Positions 7,750 through 19,029 of a DNA stretch of 42,470 nucleotides are shown here, one piece after another. The stretch spans positions 1 through 42,470 of the forward strand of contig JAISWB010000111.1 of NCBI GenBank assembly GCA_031271265.1, read 5' to 3'. The position numbers were made by a program, and so were the translations under genes. Origin of the DNA: Desulfovibrio sp. Its GTDB lineage: Bacteria; Desulfobacterota; Desulfovibrionia; Desulfovibrionales; Desulfovibrionaceae. Each line of letters begins with the position of its first letter. Position 1 is the stretch's first letter. The notes below the pieces were generated by a model. It worked only from the letters and a program-made list of their open reading frames with translations, was not told the DNA's origin and did not search any database.

Positions 7750-9585
7750 TTACCCGTCGACGCCCAGGAACCCGCCGCTTTGATGTTTCCAGAGCCGGGC
7801 GTAAACGCCGTCCAGGGCGAGCAGGCTCCGGTGGTCGCCTTCTTCGGCGATGCGCCCGCGCTCCACGACGACGAGACGGTCCATGGCGGCAATGGTGGAG
7901 AGCCGGTGAGCTATGGCGACCACCGTCTTCCCTTCCATAAGGCGGTAGAGGTTCTCCTGGATCGCGTTTTCAACTTCCGAATCCAGAGCGCTGGTCGCTT
8001 CATCCAGAAGCAGGATGGGCGCGTCCTTGAGCATGACCCTGGCCACGGCTATACGCTGGCGCTGCCCTCCGGAGAGCTTGACGCCGCGCTCCCCCACATG
8101 GGCGTCATAACCCGTGCGTCCCGCCGCATCCGCCAGGGACATGATGAACTCCTCGGCCTCGGCCCGCACCGCGGCGGCGCGCATCGCCTCCTCCGACGCG
8201 TCCGGCCGGCCGTAAAGGATGTTGTCCCGCACCGAACGGTGCAACAGGGAGGTATCCTGCATGACCATGCCTATGCCGGCGCGCAGGCTTTCCTGCGTGA
8301 CCGCCGCCACATCCTGCCCGTCGATGAGGATCCTGCCCCTCTGCACATCGTGAAAACGCAGCAGCAGGCTCACGAGAGTCGATTTTCCGGCCCCGGAGCG
8401 TCCGACCAGCCCGATTTTTTCGCCGGAGCGGATGTGCAGGGAAAAATCGTCGATGACGGGTTGCGCATACCGGCCGTCGTAGCTGAACCCGACCTTTTCA
8501 AAACGTATCTCGCCCCGCGTGATGCCCAGAACGCCCGCGCCCGGCCGGTCCGTGACCTGCCTCGGCCGGGACAGCATCAGCATGCCGTCGTGGACGGAGC
8601 CGACATGCTCGAAGAGTTGCGTGCTTTCCCACATTATCCAGTGCGACATGCCGTTCAGGCGCAGGCACATGGCCCCCACGGCGGCCAGAGCGCCGACTCC
8701 CGCCCGGTCCTGCGTCCACAGCAGCAATACCTCGCCGCAGGAGCCGACGATAATCAGCATGCTCAGGAGGTGGTTCACAATTTCAAACAGACTGATGCGG
8801 CGCAGCAAAAGCTGCGAGGCTTCCAGAAACCCGCGCATCGCCTTTTGCGCGTATGACGCCTCGCGTCCGGCGTGGGAAAACAGCTTCACCGTCGCGATAT
8901 TGGTATAGGCGTCGGTAATGCGCCCGACGACCTGCGAACGGGCGTCGGCGACCTCCCGCGAGGAAGCGGCCAGCCGCGGCACGATATACCTCAGGAGCAG
9001 CAGGTAGGCGGTCAGCCACAGGGCAAAAGGCCGGAGCAATTCAAGGTCGAAGCTGCCGACGGTCATGGACATGGTGACGAAATAGACAATCGCGAACACC
9101 ATGATGTCGACTACTATCAGGTAGATGTCGCGCAAGGCCTGCGAAGTCTGCATGACTTTGGTCGCGATGCGCCCGGCAAATTCATCCTGAAAAAAACTCA
9201 TGCTCTGCCCCAGCATGAGGCGGTGAAAATGCCAGCGCAGGCGGGCAGGCAGGTTGCCGCCCACGCTCTGCCAGCGGATCAGGCTCTGCAGACCGACCGG
9301 CAGCGTACTCCCCACGACGGCAAGACTCAGCAGCAACAGCTTTTTCCCCTCCTCTTCCCAGAGCCGGTCCGGCGCGACCAGAGCCAGGCTGTCCACGACG
9401 CTGCCGAGAAAGGCGAACAGCAACGCCTCGAAAACGCCCACAAGGGCGGACAGGCAGCCTATCCACACGATATGCCGGCGAATGCCCTTCGCCGCGCTCA
9501 GGACGAACGGAAAAAAGGAAGCGGGCGGCACGGGTATGCCGGCTTCCGGAAAAGGGTCGATCTTCTTTTCAAAACGGGAAAACAT
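7750..9585 (-). CDS. ABC exporter, fused membrane and ATPase domains
   Basis: This 611-residue half-transporter has an N-terminal six-helix membrane domain (about residues 25-330) and a C-terminal ATPase domain. The nucleotide-binding motifs are complete: Walker A GLVGRSGAGKST (about 396-405), signature LSGGQRQRIAVAR, Walker B ILLLDEATSALDSE, and the H-loop AHRLST. It should work as a homodimer or with an unlinked partner in the inner membrane. The cargo (drug, lipid or peptide) cannot be read from the sequence. Its start overlaps the last 17 bases of thyX, so it is probably translated with it. Confidence 0.9.
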   Translation of the reverse strand: MFSRFEKKIDPFPEAGIPVPPASFFPFVLSAAKGIRRHIVWIGCLSALVGVFEALLFAFLGSVVDSLALVAPDRLWEEEGKKLLLLSLAVVGSTLPVGLQSLIRWQSVGGNLPARLRWHFHRLMLGQSMSFFQDEFAGRIATKVMQTSQALRDIYLIVVDIMVFAIVYFVTMSMTVGSFDLELLRPFALWLTAYLLLLRYIVPRLAASSREVADARSQVVGRITDAYTNIATVKLFSHAGREASYAQKAMRGFLEASQLLLRRISLFEIVNHLLSMLIIVGSCGEVLLLWTQDRAGVGALAAVGAMCLRLNGMSHWIMWESTQLFEHVGSVHDGMLMLSRPRQVTDRPGAGVLGITRGEIRFEKVGFSYDGRYAQPVIDDFSLHIRSGEKIGLVGRSGAGKSTLVSLLLRFHDVQRGRILIDGQDVAAVTQESLRAGIGMVMQDTSLLHRSVRDNILYGRPDASEEAMRAAAVRAEAEEFIMSLADAAGRTGYDAHVGERGVKLSGGQRQRIAVARVMLKDAPILLLDEATSALDSEVENAIQENLYRLMEGKTVVAIAHRLSTIAAMDRLVVVERGRIAEEGDHRSLLALDGVYARLWKHQSGGFLGVDG

Positions 9586-10294
9586 CAGGGTTCAAAGTCG
9601 CCTGTTCCGGGTAATGAGGAAGCGTCACCGCGTCGCGCTCAGGGGCCGTTTCGGGCATATCCCGCTCGAAAGCGGCATACAGGTCCGCAAACAGGGCGGG
9701 AACGCGCCGGTGCATGTCCCGCAGCAGAGGCAGCATGATTTCGCGCATCTGCGGGTGGGCGGCCGGGGCGCAGCGCAGTTCGAAAATATGCCGCCATTCG
9801 CGCATGTTGCAGGTAACGGCGAGTTCCGTTTTCAGGCTGTTGGGCAGAACGCTTCTGGCCTGCTGCGCCGGTGCCCCGGCATCGCGCAGCGCGAAATAAG
9901 CGGACTCCGCCCGCTGCACGGCTTCAAGCCAGATCTTGTAGGCCGGTGAATCCTCCGCCAGGAAACAGGGACGGATGACCGTGATTTCCCTGCCGAAACG
10001 CTTTCCCGAATAATCGGCATAGCGCGTGCTTTCCTGGCTGAAGGAGGCCATGCGGTGGCGCACCAGTTCATGGCTGACGCCCCGATCGCATACGATGTGC
10101 ACAGTGGCGGAAGCGTGCTCGATGACACTGTGGTGCCCCGAGCGCACAATTCTGTCCAGAAACGGGACGGCCGAGTCCGCGGTGATTTTCTCCTCGGACT
10201 TGTAACAGATGCGGCCCGCAAACTCCAGCCGGCAGAGGATGTCCCGGCCGTCGTCCACGGCAAGGATGCGCGCCGAAGGGGCAATGATTTTCAT
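9569..10294 (-). CDS. thyX: FAD-dependent thymidylate synthase
   Basis: ThyX methylates dUMP to dTMP using methylenetetrahydrofolate and reduced flavin. The ThyX motif RHRx7S is present as RHRMASFSQES (79-89), followed by TRY. The length of 241 residues is normal. The start ATG follows the repeated module AAAAGGAATTTCTG, and the 3' end overlaps the ABC exporter by 17 bases. Whether a ThyA gene also exists cannot be judged from this window. Confidence 0.95.
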   Translation of the reverse strand: MKIIAPSARILAVDDGRDILCRLEFAGRICYKSEEKITADSAVPFLDRIVRSGHHSVIEHASATVHIVCDRGVSHELVRHRMASFSQESTRYADYSGKRFGREITVIRPCFLAEDSPAYKIWLEAVQRAESAYFALRDAGAPAQQARSVLPNSLKTELAVTCNMREWRHIFELRCAPAAHPQMREIMLPLLRDMHRRVPALFADLYAAFERDMPETAPERDAVTLPHYPEQATLNPDVFPF

Positions 10295-10309
10295 CAGAAA
10301 TTCCTTTTA
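10292..10309 (-). promoter_or_regulatory. Repeated RBS/start module upstream of thyX
   Basis: On the minus strand the module reads ATAAAAGGAATTTCTGATG and ends on the thyX start codon. The similarity continues upstream to about 10368, with aggtttcggacca shared with the hflX copy and a ccggcttcgcccgg hairpin at the far end. Confidence 0.6.
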
Positions 10310-10671
10310 TGGTCCGAAACCTCCCCCTTAACAGAGGGAATTCTCAATCGGTTCCGGGCGAAGCCGGGAGAACATCCGCTCCGCAATCCCTCCCCTCGAG
10401 CTGCGGACGCGCAGGCCGAGAACAATACGTTTGTCGGCGGCAAAAGGCAAACCCGATATTGCTTCCCGCGGCCGGCCCCGCACTTCAGCAGGCTGTAATA
10501 TGTGAAACCGCCCTCCTCCTGCCGGATATGTTCCGCCCTGCCGCCGTTTGTTCCGGAACGGAAACGCCGCCCCGCCCTGCGGGCCGTGGTTTTTTTCCCG
10601 CGAACCTGTTGCCTTTTGCGCTGCAATCGGCTATGCTGTGCTACTGATTTCCGCAAAAATCGGTAAACATC

Positions 10672-10755
10672 AACCGGAAGGCCGACGTGCCGCGAAGCGG
10701 CGTGAGCCGGCCGAATACCACGCTCTTCGGCTGACAATCCTGCGGTAAAAAATTT
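10672..10755 (-). repeat. Dispersed hairpin-forming repeat, copy 2 (inverted)
   Basis: Its reverse complement matches 27-105: both have a gtcagccga(a)-agcgtgg-t-ttcggc hairpin followed by ctcacgccgcttcgcggc. In addition, tactgatttccgca-...-gtaaac at 10641-10668 matches the direct-strand start of the window, so the flanks are in one orientation and the core in the other. Confidence 0.5.
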
Positions 10756-10930
10756 GCCTGACGGCACATATCTCAGCAAGAATGATTGTCGTAAGGGATC
10801 CGGCGGCAAGGGGGCAGAGAGTTGATCCATTCTGAAGCGGGTCGGCGGCATGAAAGTTCGGGCGCGGGGCTTTTTCCTTTTCCGGAAAACGACAACAGGT
10901 GCGGGAAACAGCGCCGACGGCCCGATTTTT

Positions 10931-10970
<40 letters not shown>

Positions 10971-11019
10971 CATGCATGCTTTGCTGTTCAAGGACGGGGT
11001 GCTTTCCCCGATGCATTCC

Positions 11020-11055
11020 GGCCCTGATTCCCATGCGGGGTCGGGGCCTTTTTTT
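11020..11055 (+). terminator. Terminator or attenuator hairpin after (CA)19
   Basis: GGCCCTGATTC (11020-11030) pairs with GGGTCGGGGCC (11038-11048) over a 7-nt loop, using three G-U pairs, and seven Ts follow directly. It matches the hairpin after the (CA)32 array in stem length, loop length and distance from the array. It would reduce transcription entering the regulator gene unless anti-terminated. Confidence 0.65.
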
Positions 11056-11162
11056 CGTTCATTCCGCGCACCGGCAAAGGCGGCCCCGGTCCGGCGGCAG
11101 GGTGCCGCTTGCGCCGCCCGGCAACGGCTCAACCGCCGCGCACGGTCGGGTAAGGTATCAGA

Positions 11163-12227
11163 ATGACGGCCCAACCCCGCACATTGATCATGCTCGTGGA
11201 CGACAACCGCACCAATCTTCTGGTCGGGAAAACAGCGCTGTCCGAGGATTATTCCGTGCTGACGGCCCCGTCTGCGCTGAAAATGCTGGATATGCTGCGC
11301 TGGAGCAAGCCGGAGTTGATACTGCTCGATGTGGACATGCCGGAAATGAACGGGTTCGAGGCGATCACCATCCTCAAGGCCGCTCCGGAGACGCGGGAGA
11401 TTCCGGTCGTTTTCCTGACCGCCCTGAACGCGAACGACGACGAGCTGCGCGGCCTGCAACTCGGCGCCGTCGACTACATAACCAAACCCTTTGCGCCGCC
11501 GTTGCTGCGCAAACGCGTTGCCCTGCACCTGCTGCTGGAAAATCAGAAGCGCGAACTGCAGAACTACAACGACAACCTGCAGAGCATGGTCGAGGCCAAA
11601 ACAAAGACCATCCTAAAACTGCAGAACAAAATCCTGACGGCCATGACCGAAATGGTGGAAGGCCGTGACGGCACGACCGGGCAGCACATAGCCAACACGC
11701 AACGCTACCTGCGCTGTCTGCTGTCCGCCGTCATTGAAAGAGGTATCGCGGCGTCGGAGGCCTCCGGGTGGGATGTGGAACTGCTCGTCCAATCCTCACA
11801 ACTGCACGATGTCGGCAAAATCGCCGTCAGCGACAGCGTTCTCAAAAAACCGGGGAAACTGACCCCGGCGGAATTTGACGAAATGAAACAGCACGTGAAC
11901 TTCGGCGTAGGTTTTATCGAAAGGCTTGAAGACGATGAGGGTGACAGCCGCTTTTTGTACTATGCGAAAACTTTTGCCGCCTATCACCACGAAAAATGGA
12001 ACGGCACCGGCTATCCCCACGGTCTTGCCGGGGAAAACATTCCCCTGCTCGGACGCATGATGGCCGTGGCCGACGTGTACGATGCCCTGACCTCCGAACG
12101 CCCTTACAAAAATGCCTTTACGTCCGACGAAGCAATCAGGATTATCGTGGAAGGCAAGGGGGCGCACTTCGACCCGATGCTGGTCGACCTGTTTGAACAG
12201 GTGTCCGAAAGCTTTATCAAGGCGTAG
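11163..12227 (+). CDS. Response regulator with HD-GYP phosphodiesterase output
   Basis: The 354-residue protein has an N-terminal receiver (1-125; acidic DD at 13-14, phospho-acceptor Asp56 in LLDVDMPEMNG, Lys in ITKPFAPP), a coiled linker, and an HD-GYP domain. The HD pair is His215-Asp216 in LHDVGKIAVSD, and the GYP motif is at 283-285 in NGTGYPHGL, with YHHEKW just before it. HD-GYP enzymes hydrolyse cyclic-di-GMP. It is the only stand-alone regulator beside five hybrid kinases, so it is the likely output of the block. The ATG follows AAGGTATCAGA. No DNA-binding domain is present. Confidence 0.93.
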   Translation: MTAQPRTLIMLVDDNRTNLLVGKTALSEDYSVLTAPSALKMLDMLRWSKPELILLDVDMPEMNGFEAITILKAAPETREIPVVFLTALNANDDELRGLQLGAVDYITKPFAPPLLRKRVALHLLLENQKRELQNYNDNLQSMVEAKTKTILKLQNKILTAMTEMVEGRDGTTGQHIANTQRYLRCLLSAVIERGIAASEASGWDVELLVQSSQLHDVGKIAVSDSVLKKPGKLTPAEFDEMKQHVNFGVGFIERLEDDEGDSRFLYYAKTFAAYHHEKWNGTGYPHGLAGENIPLLGRMMAVADVYDALTSERPYKNAFTSDEAIRIIVEGKGAHFDPMLVDLFEQVSESFIKA

Positions 12228-12296
12228 TTCGGAACAAAAGGCAACAGGGAAAGGCCTATTTCTTCCGCATTGTGCCGCAGTCACGATGGAAAAAAC

Positions 12297-15200
12297 ATGC
12301 CGATCCGTTTTCCCGCCCACCTGCTCGCGCTTTTGCTCATATGCCTGTGGCCGCGGTTCGGCGCGGCCGCACAGACGGATTTCAGCCGGGTGGGCTATCG
12401 GGATATCCCCGGCGTTACTCTGAAAGAAAAAGAAGCTGTCGAACGCCTGCTCGGCGAACGCACGTCCTTTATCTACGGGACCGAACCCGGCATCGGCTGT
12501 TATTACCAATCGGACGGCAGGCTGGGAGGCTATGCCGTACTGCTCTGCGACTGGCTCAGCGCACTCTTCGGCGTAGGTTTCACTCCCTCCCTCTATGACC
12601 GGAATCAACTGTTGCACAACCTCGCTTCCTATGAAGTGGATTTCACCGACGCTTTGAGTTCAACGCCGGAACGCATACAGGCCTCGCTGTCCACCTCACC
12701 CCTTTGGGAACGGCCGATGCGGCGCATGCGCCTTGCCGACGGCCCGAGCCTCGCGGAGACGGCAGCTTCCCGGCCCTTGCGCTACGCTTTTCCCATCGGT
12801 ACGAACACCTTTGAAATGGTCGGGAGTTATCTCCAAAAACCGTTTCACGCCGTCTACGTCGACAGTCATGACGCGGCTTACCGCATGCTCAAGGACAAGG
12901 TCGTCGACGCCTTTGTGGATAAAGATTCCTATTTTGACGCCGACAGCGACGTTCTTACGGAAGATCTGCTGCCCTTCGTGTTTGTTCCTTTTTCTCTCGC
13001 GACCCTGAATCCGGAACTTGCTCCGCTCATCTCCATCGTGCAAAAAGCCCTCGACAACGGCGCTCTTGACTATTTAACAACATTATACAATAAAGGGAAT
13101 GAAAATTATACGCGCAACAAGTTTCTCTCACGATTGTCGTTTGAGGAAAAAGAGTACGTTCATAGACACAGTGTATACGGAATGAATCAGCCTGTTCGCA
13201 TCGGCATTGAATACGACAATTATCCCATTGCCTTTTATAACGAACAGGAGGAAGCTTGGCAAGGTTGCGCCCTGGATGTCCTTGCGGCCATCAAGAAGAT
13301 CAGCGGTCTCAATTTTGTCCCTGCACATCAAGAGCCGATCTTGTGGCCTGAAATGCTGGACATGCTTGAAAGCGGAAAATTGTCTATTATGACGGAACTC
13401 ATCAAAACGCCTGAAAGAGAAGGCAAATTTTTATGGCCGGAAAAGCCGTTTATGGAGGATTATTTCGTACTGATTTCCCGTAATGACTATCCGAATATCG
13501 CATTATTTGATGTACGTAACCTTAGAATAGGTCTGATACAAGATGGCGCATCCACCTATCTTTTCCGGAAATGGTTTCCGGACCACAGATCGACAAAGGA
13601 ATACATAGATACATGGCAGCTCTTTTCCGCCTTGGAGCGCGATGAAGTGGATTTGGTCATGAGTACGAAAAATCACTTACTCAGCATGACACATTACATG
13701 GAAAAACCCTATTTTAAGATAAACATTGCTTTCAAGCAAAAATACGAATCATTTTTTGCGCTCAACAAGTCGGAAACAATCCTTTGCTCGATCCTCAGCA
13801 AGGCGCTGCATCTGGTCAGAGTTGACGACATAGCTGCACAATGGAAAAGACGGGTATTCGACTACCGCGGCGCGGTGGCCCGCGCGCGCATGCCCTATCT
13901 GCTCACCGGCCTGACGCTTTTTCTCGGCATAGTCGGGCTTCTGTCCGTCATGTTTGTAAGAAGCAGGAGACTCGGCAGAGAACTGGAAGCGGCCGTGGAG
14001 CAGCGCACCGGCGAACTGCGCCTGCAGACGGCCGCCGCCGAGCGGGCCGCTCAGGCCAAAAGCGCTTTTCTCGCCCGCGCGAGCCACGAGATCCGCACGC
14101 CGATGAACGCCATCAACGGCTTGAGCGAACTGGCCCTGCGGGAATACGGATCGCCGGGAACTCTACCGTACATCAGGGGCATCCGCGATGCCGGCGTTGC
14201 GTTGCTGGCCGTAATCAACGATATTCTTGATTTTTCCAAAATTGAGTCCGGCAACCTGCCTATACACCCCGTTCCTTACGAAACGGCCTCTCTCCTGAAC
14301 GACGTGCTGACCGTGGTTCGGGGCGGGACGGCAAAGGCCGGACTCGAACTGCGCCTGGACATCTCCCCCGACCTGCCCCGGACCATGATCGGCGATGCCG
14401 GCCGCATCCGGCAAATCCTGCTCAATCTCCTGAGCAATGCCGTGAAATATACAAAGGAGGGCTTTGTCGGGTTGTCTGTTTTCTGCGGGCCTGCCGGGGA
14501 GGAGGAAGACACGGTGCGGCTGACCTTTACGGTGGAGGACAGCGGTATCGGCATCCGGCGCAAGGACATGCCCAAATTGTTCGGAGAGTTCACCCGCATT
14601 GACGAAAAGCGCAACATCGGGATAGAGGGCACCGGACTCGGTCTGGCCATAGCCCGCAGCCTGTGCCGGGCCATGGGCGGCGACCTCACGGCGCGGAGCG
14701 GCTACGGCACGGGGTCAGTCTTTACGGCCGTTCTGGTTCAGACCGCAGCCGACCGGACGCCCGTAGGCGACGTGACCGGGCGGACGGACGAGCGGACGGG
14801 CGCGCGACGCGCCTCCTTCATCGCGCCGGAAGCCGAAGTGCTGATCGTCGACGATTTGCCCGGCAATCTGCTCGTGGCGCGCGGCCTGCTCAATCCCTAC
14901 CGGGTGCGCGTTTCCGTTTGCGCGAACGGCCGCGAGGCCGTGGAACTGGTGCGGCGGCACCCCTTCGACCTCGTTCTGATGGACCACATGATGCCCGTGA
15001 TGGACGGCGTGGCGGCGACGCGCGCGCTCCGGGCCATGGACGGGGAACGCTTCCGCACGCTGCCCGTCGTCGCACTGACGGCAGGCGATGTAACCGGCAT
15101 GCGGGAAATGTTTCTTGAAAACGGCTTCAACGACGTCCTCGCCAAGCCCATAGAAATGGGCAAGCTGGATGCCGTGTTGCGGCACCGGCTTCCGGCCGGG

Positions 15201-15977
15201 AAACTCCGCAAGGCGCCGCCTGACGAGGCTTTCGAAACTGCGGGCGGGAACGCGTCCGGTGAGCCGTACCCCGCGCAGGCCTCTCCGGACCGCTCCGGAC
15301 AGGGCGAAGAACGCGCTCCTTTCGCCGCTCCGCCCGTATCGCCTCTCCCGACAATCGCGGGCGTGGATGCCGACCTCGGGCTTGCCCGCATCGGCGGTTC
15401 GCACAGCCTCTACCTGCGGTTGCTTGCGGTGTTCCGCACGGATGCCGAGGCATGCCTCACACGCATCGCCGGGGATCCGGACGGGACTTCCCTGCCCGCC
15501 TTCACCACGCAGGTTCACGCTGTGAAAAGCGCTCTGTCCAACATCGGCGCGGACGGGCTGTCAAGAGAGGCAGCCATGCTGGAGAAGGCAGGCAAAGAGG
15601 CCGACCTGTCTTTGATTCTGGAAACTTTACCCGCCTTCCGGAAAGAGCTTGCCGCCCTGGCGGCGCGCATCGGCGCGGCGCTCGCGCCGCACGCACCCGA
15701 GGCGCCGAAGACATCGAATGCGCCGGAGGCGGCGGGTACGGCGGACGATGCTGAAGGCCTTGATCCGGCTGTCGCCGGGGATCTCGAAACTTTGCGGGAC
15801 GCGCTGGAGGCTGTGGATATCCGCGCAACGGACGCCGTGCTGGCCCGTCTGCAAGCCCTGCCGTTACCGGCGGCGCTGCGCGGCGCCGTCGACGAAGCGG
15901 CGGAGTACGTTTTGACGGCGGACTTTCACAAGGCAACGAAGACCGTTGCCGACCTGCTCGGACGGAGACACCTGTGA
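12297..15977 (+). CDS. Hybrid histidine kinase 1: two PBPb sensors, HisKA, HATPase, REC, Hpt
   Basis: This EvgS/BvgS-like sensor has a signal peptide (1-25, ending FGAAAQ), two periplasmic solute-binding-like domains (about 50-260 and 298-520), one membrane helix (533-554), HisKA with phospho-His597 (SHEIRTPMN), an HATPase domain, a receiver with Asp896 ([11 protein letters not shown]), and an Hpt domain with His1074 (HAVKSALSN). A helical C-terminal module (about 1160-1226) has a counterpart in kinase 4. The REC-Hpt linker carries a repeat encoding Asp-Arg-Ser-Gly (15288-15298). A TTG nine codons upstream is possible, but the ATG gives a clean signal peptide. Its stop overlaps the next start by 4 bases. 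Confidence 0.9.
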   Translation: MPIRFPAHLLALLLICLWPRFGAAAQTDFSRVGYRDIPGVTLKEKEAVERLLGERTSFIYGTEPGIGCYYQSDGRLGGYAVLLCDWLSALFGVGFTPSLYDRNQLLHNLASYEVDFTDALSSTPERIQASLSTSPLWERPMRRMRLADGPSLAETAASRPLRYAFPIGTNTFEMVGSYLQKPFHAVYVDSHDAAYRMLKDKVVDAFVDKDSYFDADSDVLTEDLLPFVFVPFSLATLNPELAPLISIVQKALDNGALDYLTTLYNKGNENYTRNKFLSRLSFEEKEYVHRHSVYGMNQPVRIGIEYDNYPIAFYNEQEEAWQGCALDVLAAIKKISGLNFVPAHQEPILWPEMLDMLESGKLSIMTELIKTPEREGKFLWPEKPFMEDYFVLISRNDYPNIALFDVRNLRIGLIQDGASTYLFRKWFPDHRSTKEYIDTWQLFSALERDEVDLVMSTKNHLLSMTHYMEKPYFKINIAFKQKYESFFALNKSETILCSILSKALHLVRVDDIAAQWKRRVFDYRGAVARARMPYLLTGLTLFLGIVGLLSVMFVRSRRLGRELEAAVEQRTGELRLQTAAAERAAQAKSAFLARASHEIRTPMNAINGLSELALREYGSPGTLPYIRGIRDAGVALLAVINDILDFSKIESGNLPIHPVPYETASLLNDVLTVVRGGTAKAGLELRLDISPDLPRTMIGDAGRIRQILLNLLSNAVKYTKEGFVGLSVFCGPAGEEEDTVRLTFTVEDSGIGIRRKDMPKLFGEFTRIDEKRNIGIEGTGLGLAIARSLCRAMGGDLTARSGYGTGSVFTAVLVQTAADRTPVGDVTGRTDERTGARRASFIAPEAEVLIVDDLPGNLLVARGLLNPYRVRVSVCANGREAVELVRRHPFDLVLMDHMMPVMDGVAATRALRAMDGERFRTLPVVALTAGDVTGMREMFLENGFNDVLAKPIEMGKLDAVLRHRLPAGKLRKAPPDEAFETAGGNASGEPYPAQASPDRSGQGEERAPFAAPPVSPLPTIAGVDADLGLARIGGSHSLYLRLLAVFRTDAEACLTRIAGDPDGTSLPAFTTQVHAVKSALSNIGADGLSREAAMLEKAGKEADLSLILETLPAFRKELAALAARIGAALAPHAPEAPKTSNAPEAAGTADDAEGLDPAVAGDLETLRDALEAVDIRATDAVLARLQALPLPAALRGAVDEAAEYVLTADFHKATKTVADLLGRRHL
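15288..15298 (+). repeat. In-gene mini-element GACCGCTCCGG in kinase 1
   Basis: This is the first of four exact copies of GACCGCTCCGG in the window, all read in the Asp-Arg-Ser-Gly frame and all in protein linkers (others at 23047, 23473 and 27418). Flanking similarity extends to roughly 30-50 bases in some copies. Confidence 0.6.
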
Positions 15978-18900
15978 ACGGCATCGACGACCCTTGTCCG
16001 GGCAAAGTCCCCGCGGCGGCAGGCATGGTCGCCGCGTTTGCCGCCCACCCGGACCGCGGCCCGCTCCGGGCAAAGCCGCGAAGCCTCCTGCGCCGCCTTA
16101 TCCTGACCTGCCTTGTTTTCCTCTGTCTGTACCCATCCTGCGGGCTTGCCGCGCAGGCGGGCTTCCCCTTTGCGGGTTACCGCGACATTCCCGGCGTTAC
16201 GCGGGAAGAAATCGAAGCTGTCGAGCGTTTGCGCGCCGGCGGCGCAAGCTTCGTGTACGGCACCTCAGAGCCGAGTATCGAATGTTTTGTAAAGACGGAC
16301 GGCACCCTGGGGGGATACTCCGTACTGCTCTGCGACTGGCTGAGCGGGCTGTTCGGCATCCGTTTCACGCCCGCCCTGTACGGATGGGACGAACTGCTGC
16401 GGAGACTGGCTTCCCGCGCCGTGGATTTTACCGGCGTCCTGACCCCAACCCCGGAGCGTCGCAAGGCATACCTGATGACCTCTCCTCTCTTGGAGAGGGA
16501 AATCAAGTACATACGCATTGCCGGCAGCAGAAGTCTTTCCGAAATCGCAAAGTCCAGGCCCCTGCGCTACGTCTTTTGTACCGGCACGGCAACCTTTGAG
16601 CGGGTCGCGGCCTCTCTCGAAAAACCTTTCGAAATCGTTTACGTCGACGGCTATGCCGAGGTCTACCGGCTGCTGAAAAATAAAGAGGCAGACGCCTATG
16701 TGGAGGAGGAGCCCTACAAGATCGCCTTTGACGCCTACGACGATATCGTTCTTGAGGATTTATTGCCGATGCAGTTCTGTCCCGTCACTTTCTCAACGCA
16801 AAACACAGAACTCGCGCCCATCGTCTCCGTTGTGCAAAAAATCCTGGACAACGGCGGAAACAGTTACATAAACACGCTGTACAAGCTGGGCCGCGAGGAA
16901 TACACAACCAACAGGTTCCTCGCGAAACTGACGCCGGAGGAAAGGGACTATGTTTACAGGCACGGCAGACAGGGTTTGAACCGGCCCGTTCCCGTCGGGA
17001 TAGAGTACGACAACTATCCCGTTGCGTTCTACAACTTTAGGGAGCACGCATGGCAGGGCTGCGCATGGGACGTTCTGACGGAAATCGGCAGGATCAGCGG
17101 TCTGAATTTTGTTCCGGCGCATCGGATGCCCGTCCCGTGGTCTGAACTGCTGCACGAGCTTGAAAGCGGCGAAATTCCGCTTGTTACGGAACTGGTCCGC
17201 ACCCCGGAAAGGGAGGGACGTTTTCTGTGGCCGGACACACCGCTTATGACCGATTTTTATACGCTGGTGTCACGCAACGACTTTCCGAATGTTTCCCTGT
17301 ACGACGTGCGCAACCTGACAATCGGCATGGCCGCCGCCACCTCGCAGACGGAATTTTTTCTGCGCCTGTTTCCCAATCACAAGCATTTGAAAATATACAA
17401 TAATACCACGGAGGCGCTTCTTGCCGCCGACAGGGGCGAGGTTTCCCTGGTCATGACCACGCAGAACCTGCTGCTCAACGTGACCCATTACATGGAAAAA
17501 CCGTATTACAAAATCAATATCGCCTTCAACGAAAAATACAACTCAGCGTTCGGTTTCAACAAGTCTGAAGCCGTCCTGCGTTCGATCCTCGACAAAGGCA
17601 TGGAACTGATCAATGCCGGCGGGATAGCGGAACAATGGCAAACACGCGTGTTCGACTACCGGAGCGCGGTGGCGCGGGCACGCGCGCCCTATCTTTTTTC
17701 CGGTATGCTCCTGCTGCTCGGCGTCATCTTTTTGCTGTCCGTCATGTTTTTGCGCAGCAGGCGGGCAGGCAGGCAACTGGAAGCAGCCGTGGCGGAACGC
17801 ACCCTCGCCTTGCGCCGGCAAACGCAGGCCGCCGAACGGGCCGTGAAAACGAAAAGCGAATTCCTGGCCCGCACCAGCCACGAGATCCGCACCCCCATGA
17901 ACGCCGTAATCGGCCTGAGCGAACTGGCGCAGCGGGAGTACGGCACACCCGAAGCTCTTGAATACATCAGGGGCATCCGCAACGCCGGGGCGAACCTGCT
18001 CGCCGTCATCAACGACATCCTTGATTTTTCGCAAATTGACTCGGGCAAGCTGCCCATACACCCCGGACGCTACGAAACGGCATCTCTCCTGAATGATGTG
18101 CTGGCCGTCATCCGCGTCCGGACGGCGGAAACTCCCCTTGAGCTGCTGACGAACATCTCCCCGGACATTCCCGCCTTCATGATCGGCGATGCGGGCCGCA
18201 TCAGGCAGATTCTGCTCAACCTCCTCAGCAACGCCGTTAAATACACGAACGAGGGGTTCATCAAATTTTCCGCTTACGGAACGCCGCTCACGGAAAACAC
18301 GATCCGCCTGACCTTTGTTGTGGAAGACAGCGGCATAGGCATCCGGCAGGAGGACATACCCAAGTTGTTCGGGGAGTTCGTGCGCATTGAGGACCCGCGG
18401 CACAGCGGCATAGAGGGCACGGGCCTCGGTCTGGCCATAGCCCGCAGCCTGTGCCTGGCCATGGGCGGCGACGTCACGGCGCGCAGCGCGTACGGCAAAG
18501 GTTCCGCCTTTACGGCCGAACTGGTGCAGACCATGGAGGATCCGACGCCGATGGGCGGTCCCGCCGACATAACAACGGCGGCGCACGCGGAGGCGCCGCG
18601 CATCAGTTTTACGGCGCCGGAAGCCGACGTGCTGATTGTCGACGATTTGCCCGGCAACCTGCTGGTAGCCGAAGGCCTGCTCGCCCCTTACCGGATGCGC
18701 CTTTTCTCCTGCCTGAGCGGTCGTGAAGCAGTGGAACTGGTACAGGCGCGCCCCTTCGATCTCGTACTCATGGACCACATGATGCCGGAGATGGACGGCG
18801 TGGAAGCTACACGGGCCTTCAGGGCCATGGACGACGAACGCTGCCGGAACATGCCCGTTGTCGCCCTTACGGCCAACGCCGTGTCCGGCATGAAGGAAAT

Positions 18901-19029
18901 GTTCCTGGCGAACGGCTTCAACGATTTTCTTTCCAAGCCCGTTGACGTGCGCAAGCTGGATGCCGTGTTGAGGCAATGGATTCCCGCCCGCAAGCGCAGG
19001 CCGGCGCCTTCGGAACAGCGGAGCGCATC

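Noticed and set aside
7443..7892. Minus-strand frame of about 149 codons between aldA and the ABC exporter
   Set aside because: It begins inside the ABC ATPase gene in another frame, and the intergenic part is AT-rich with no conserved pattern.
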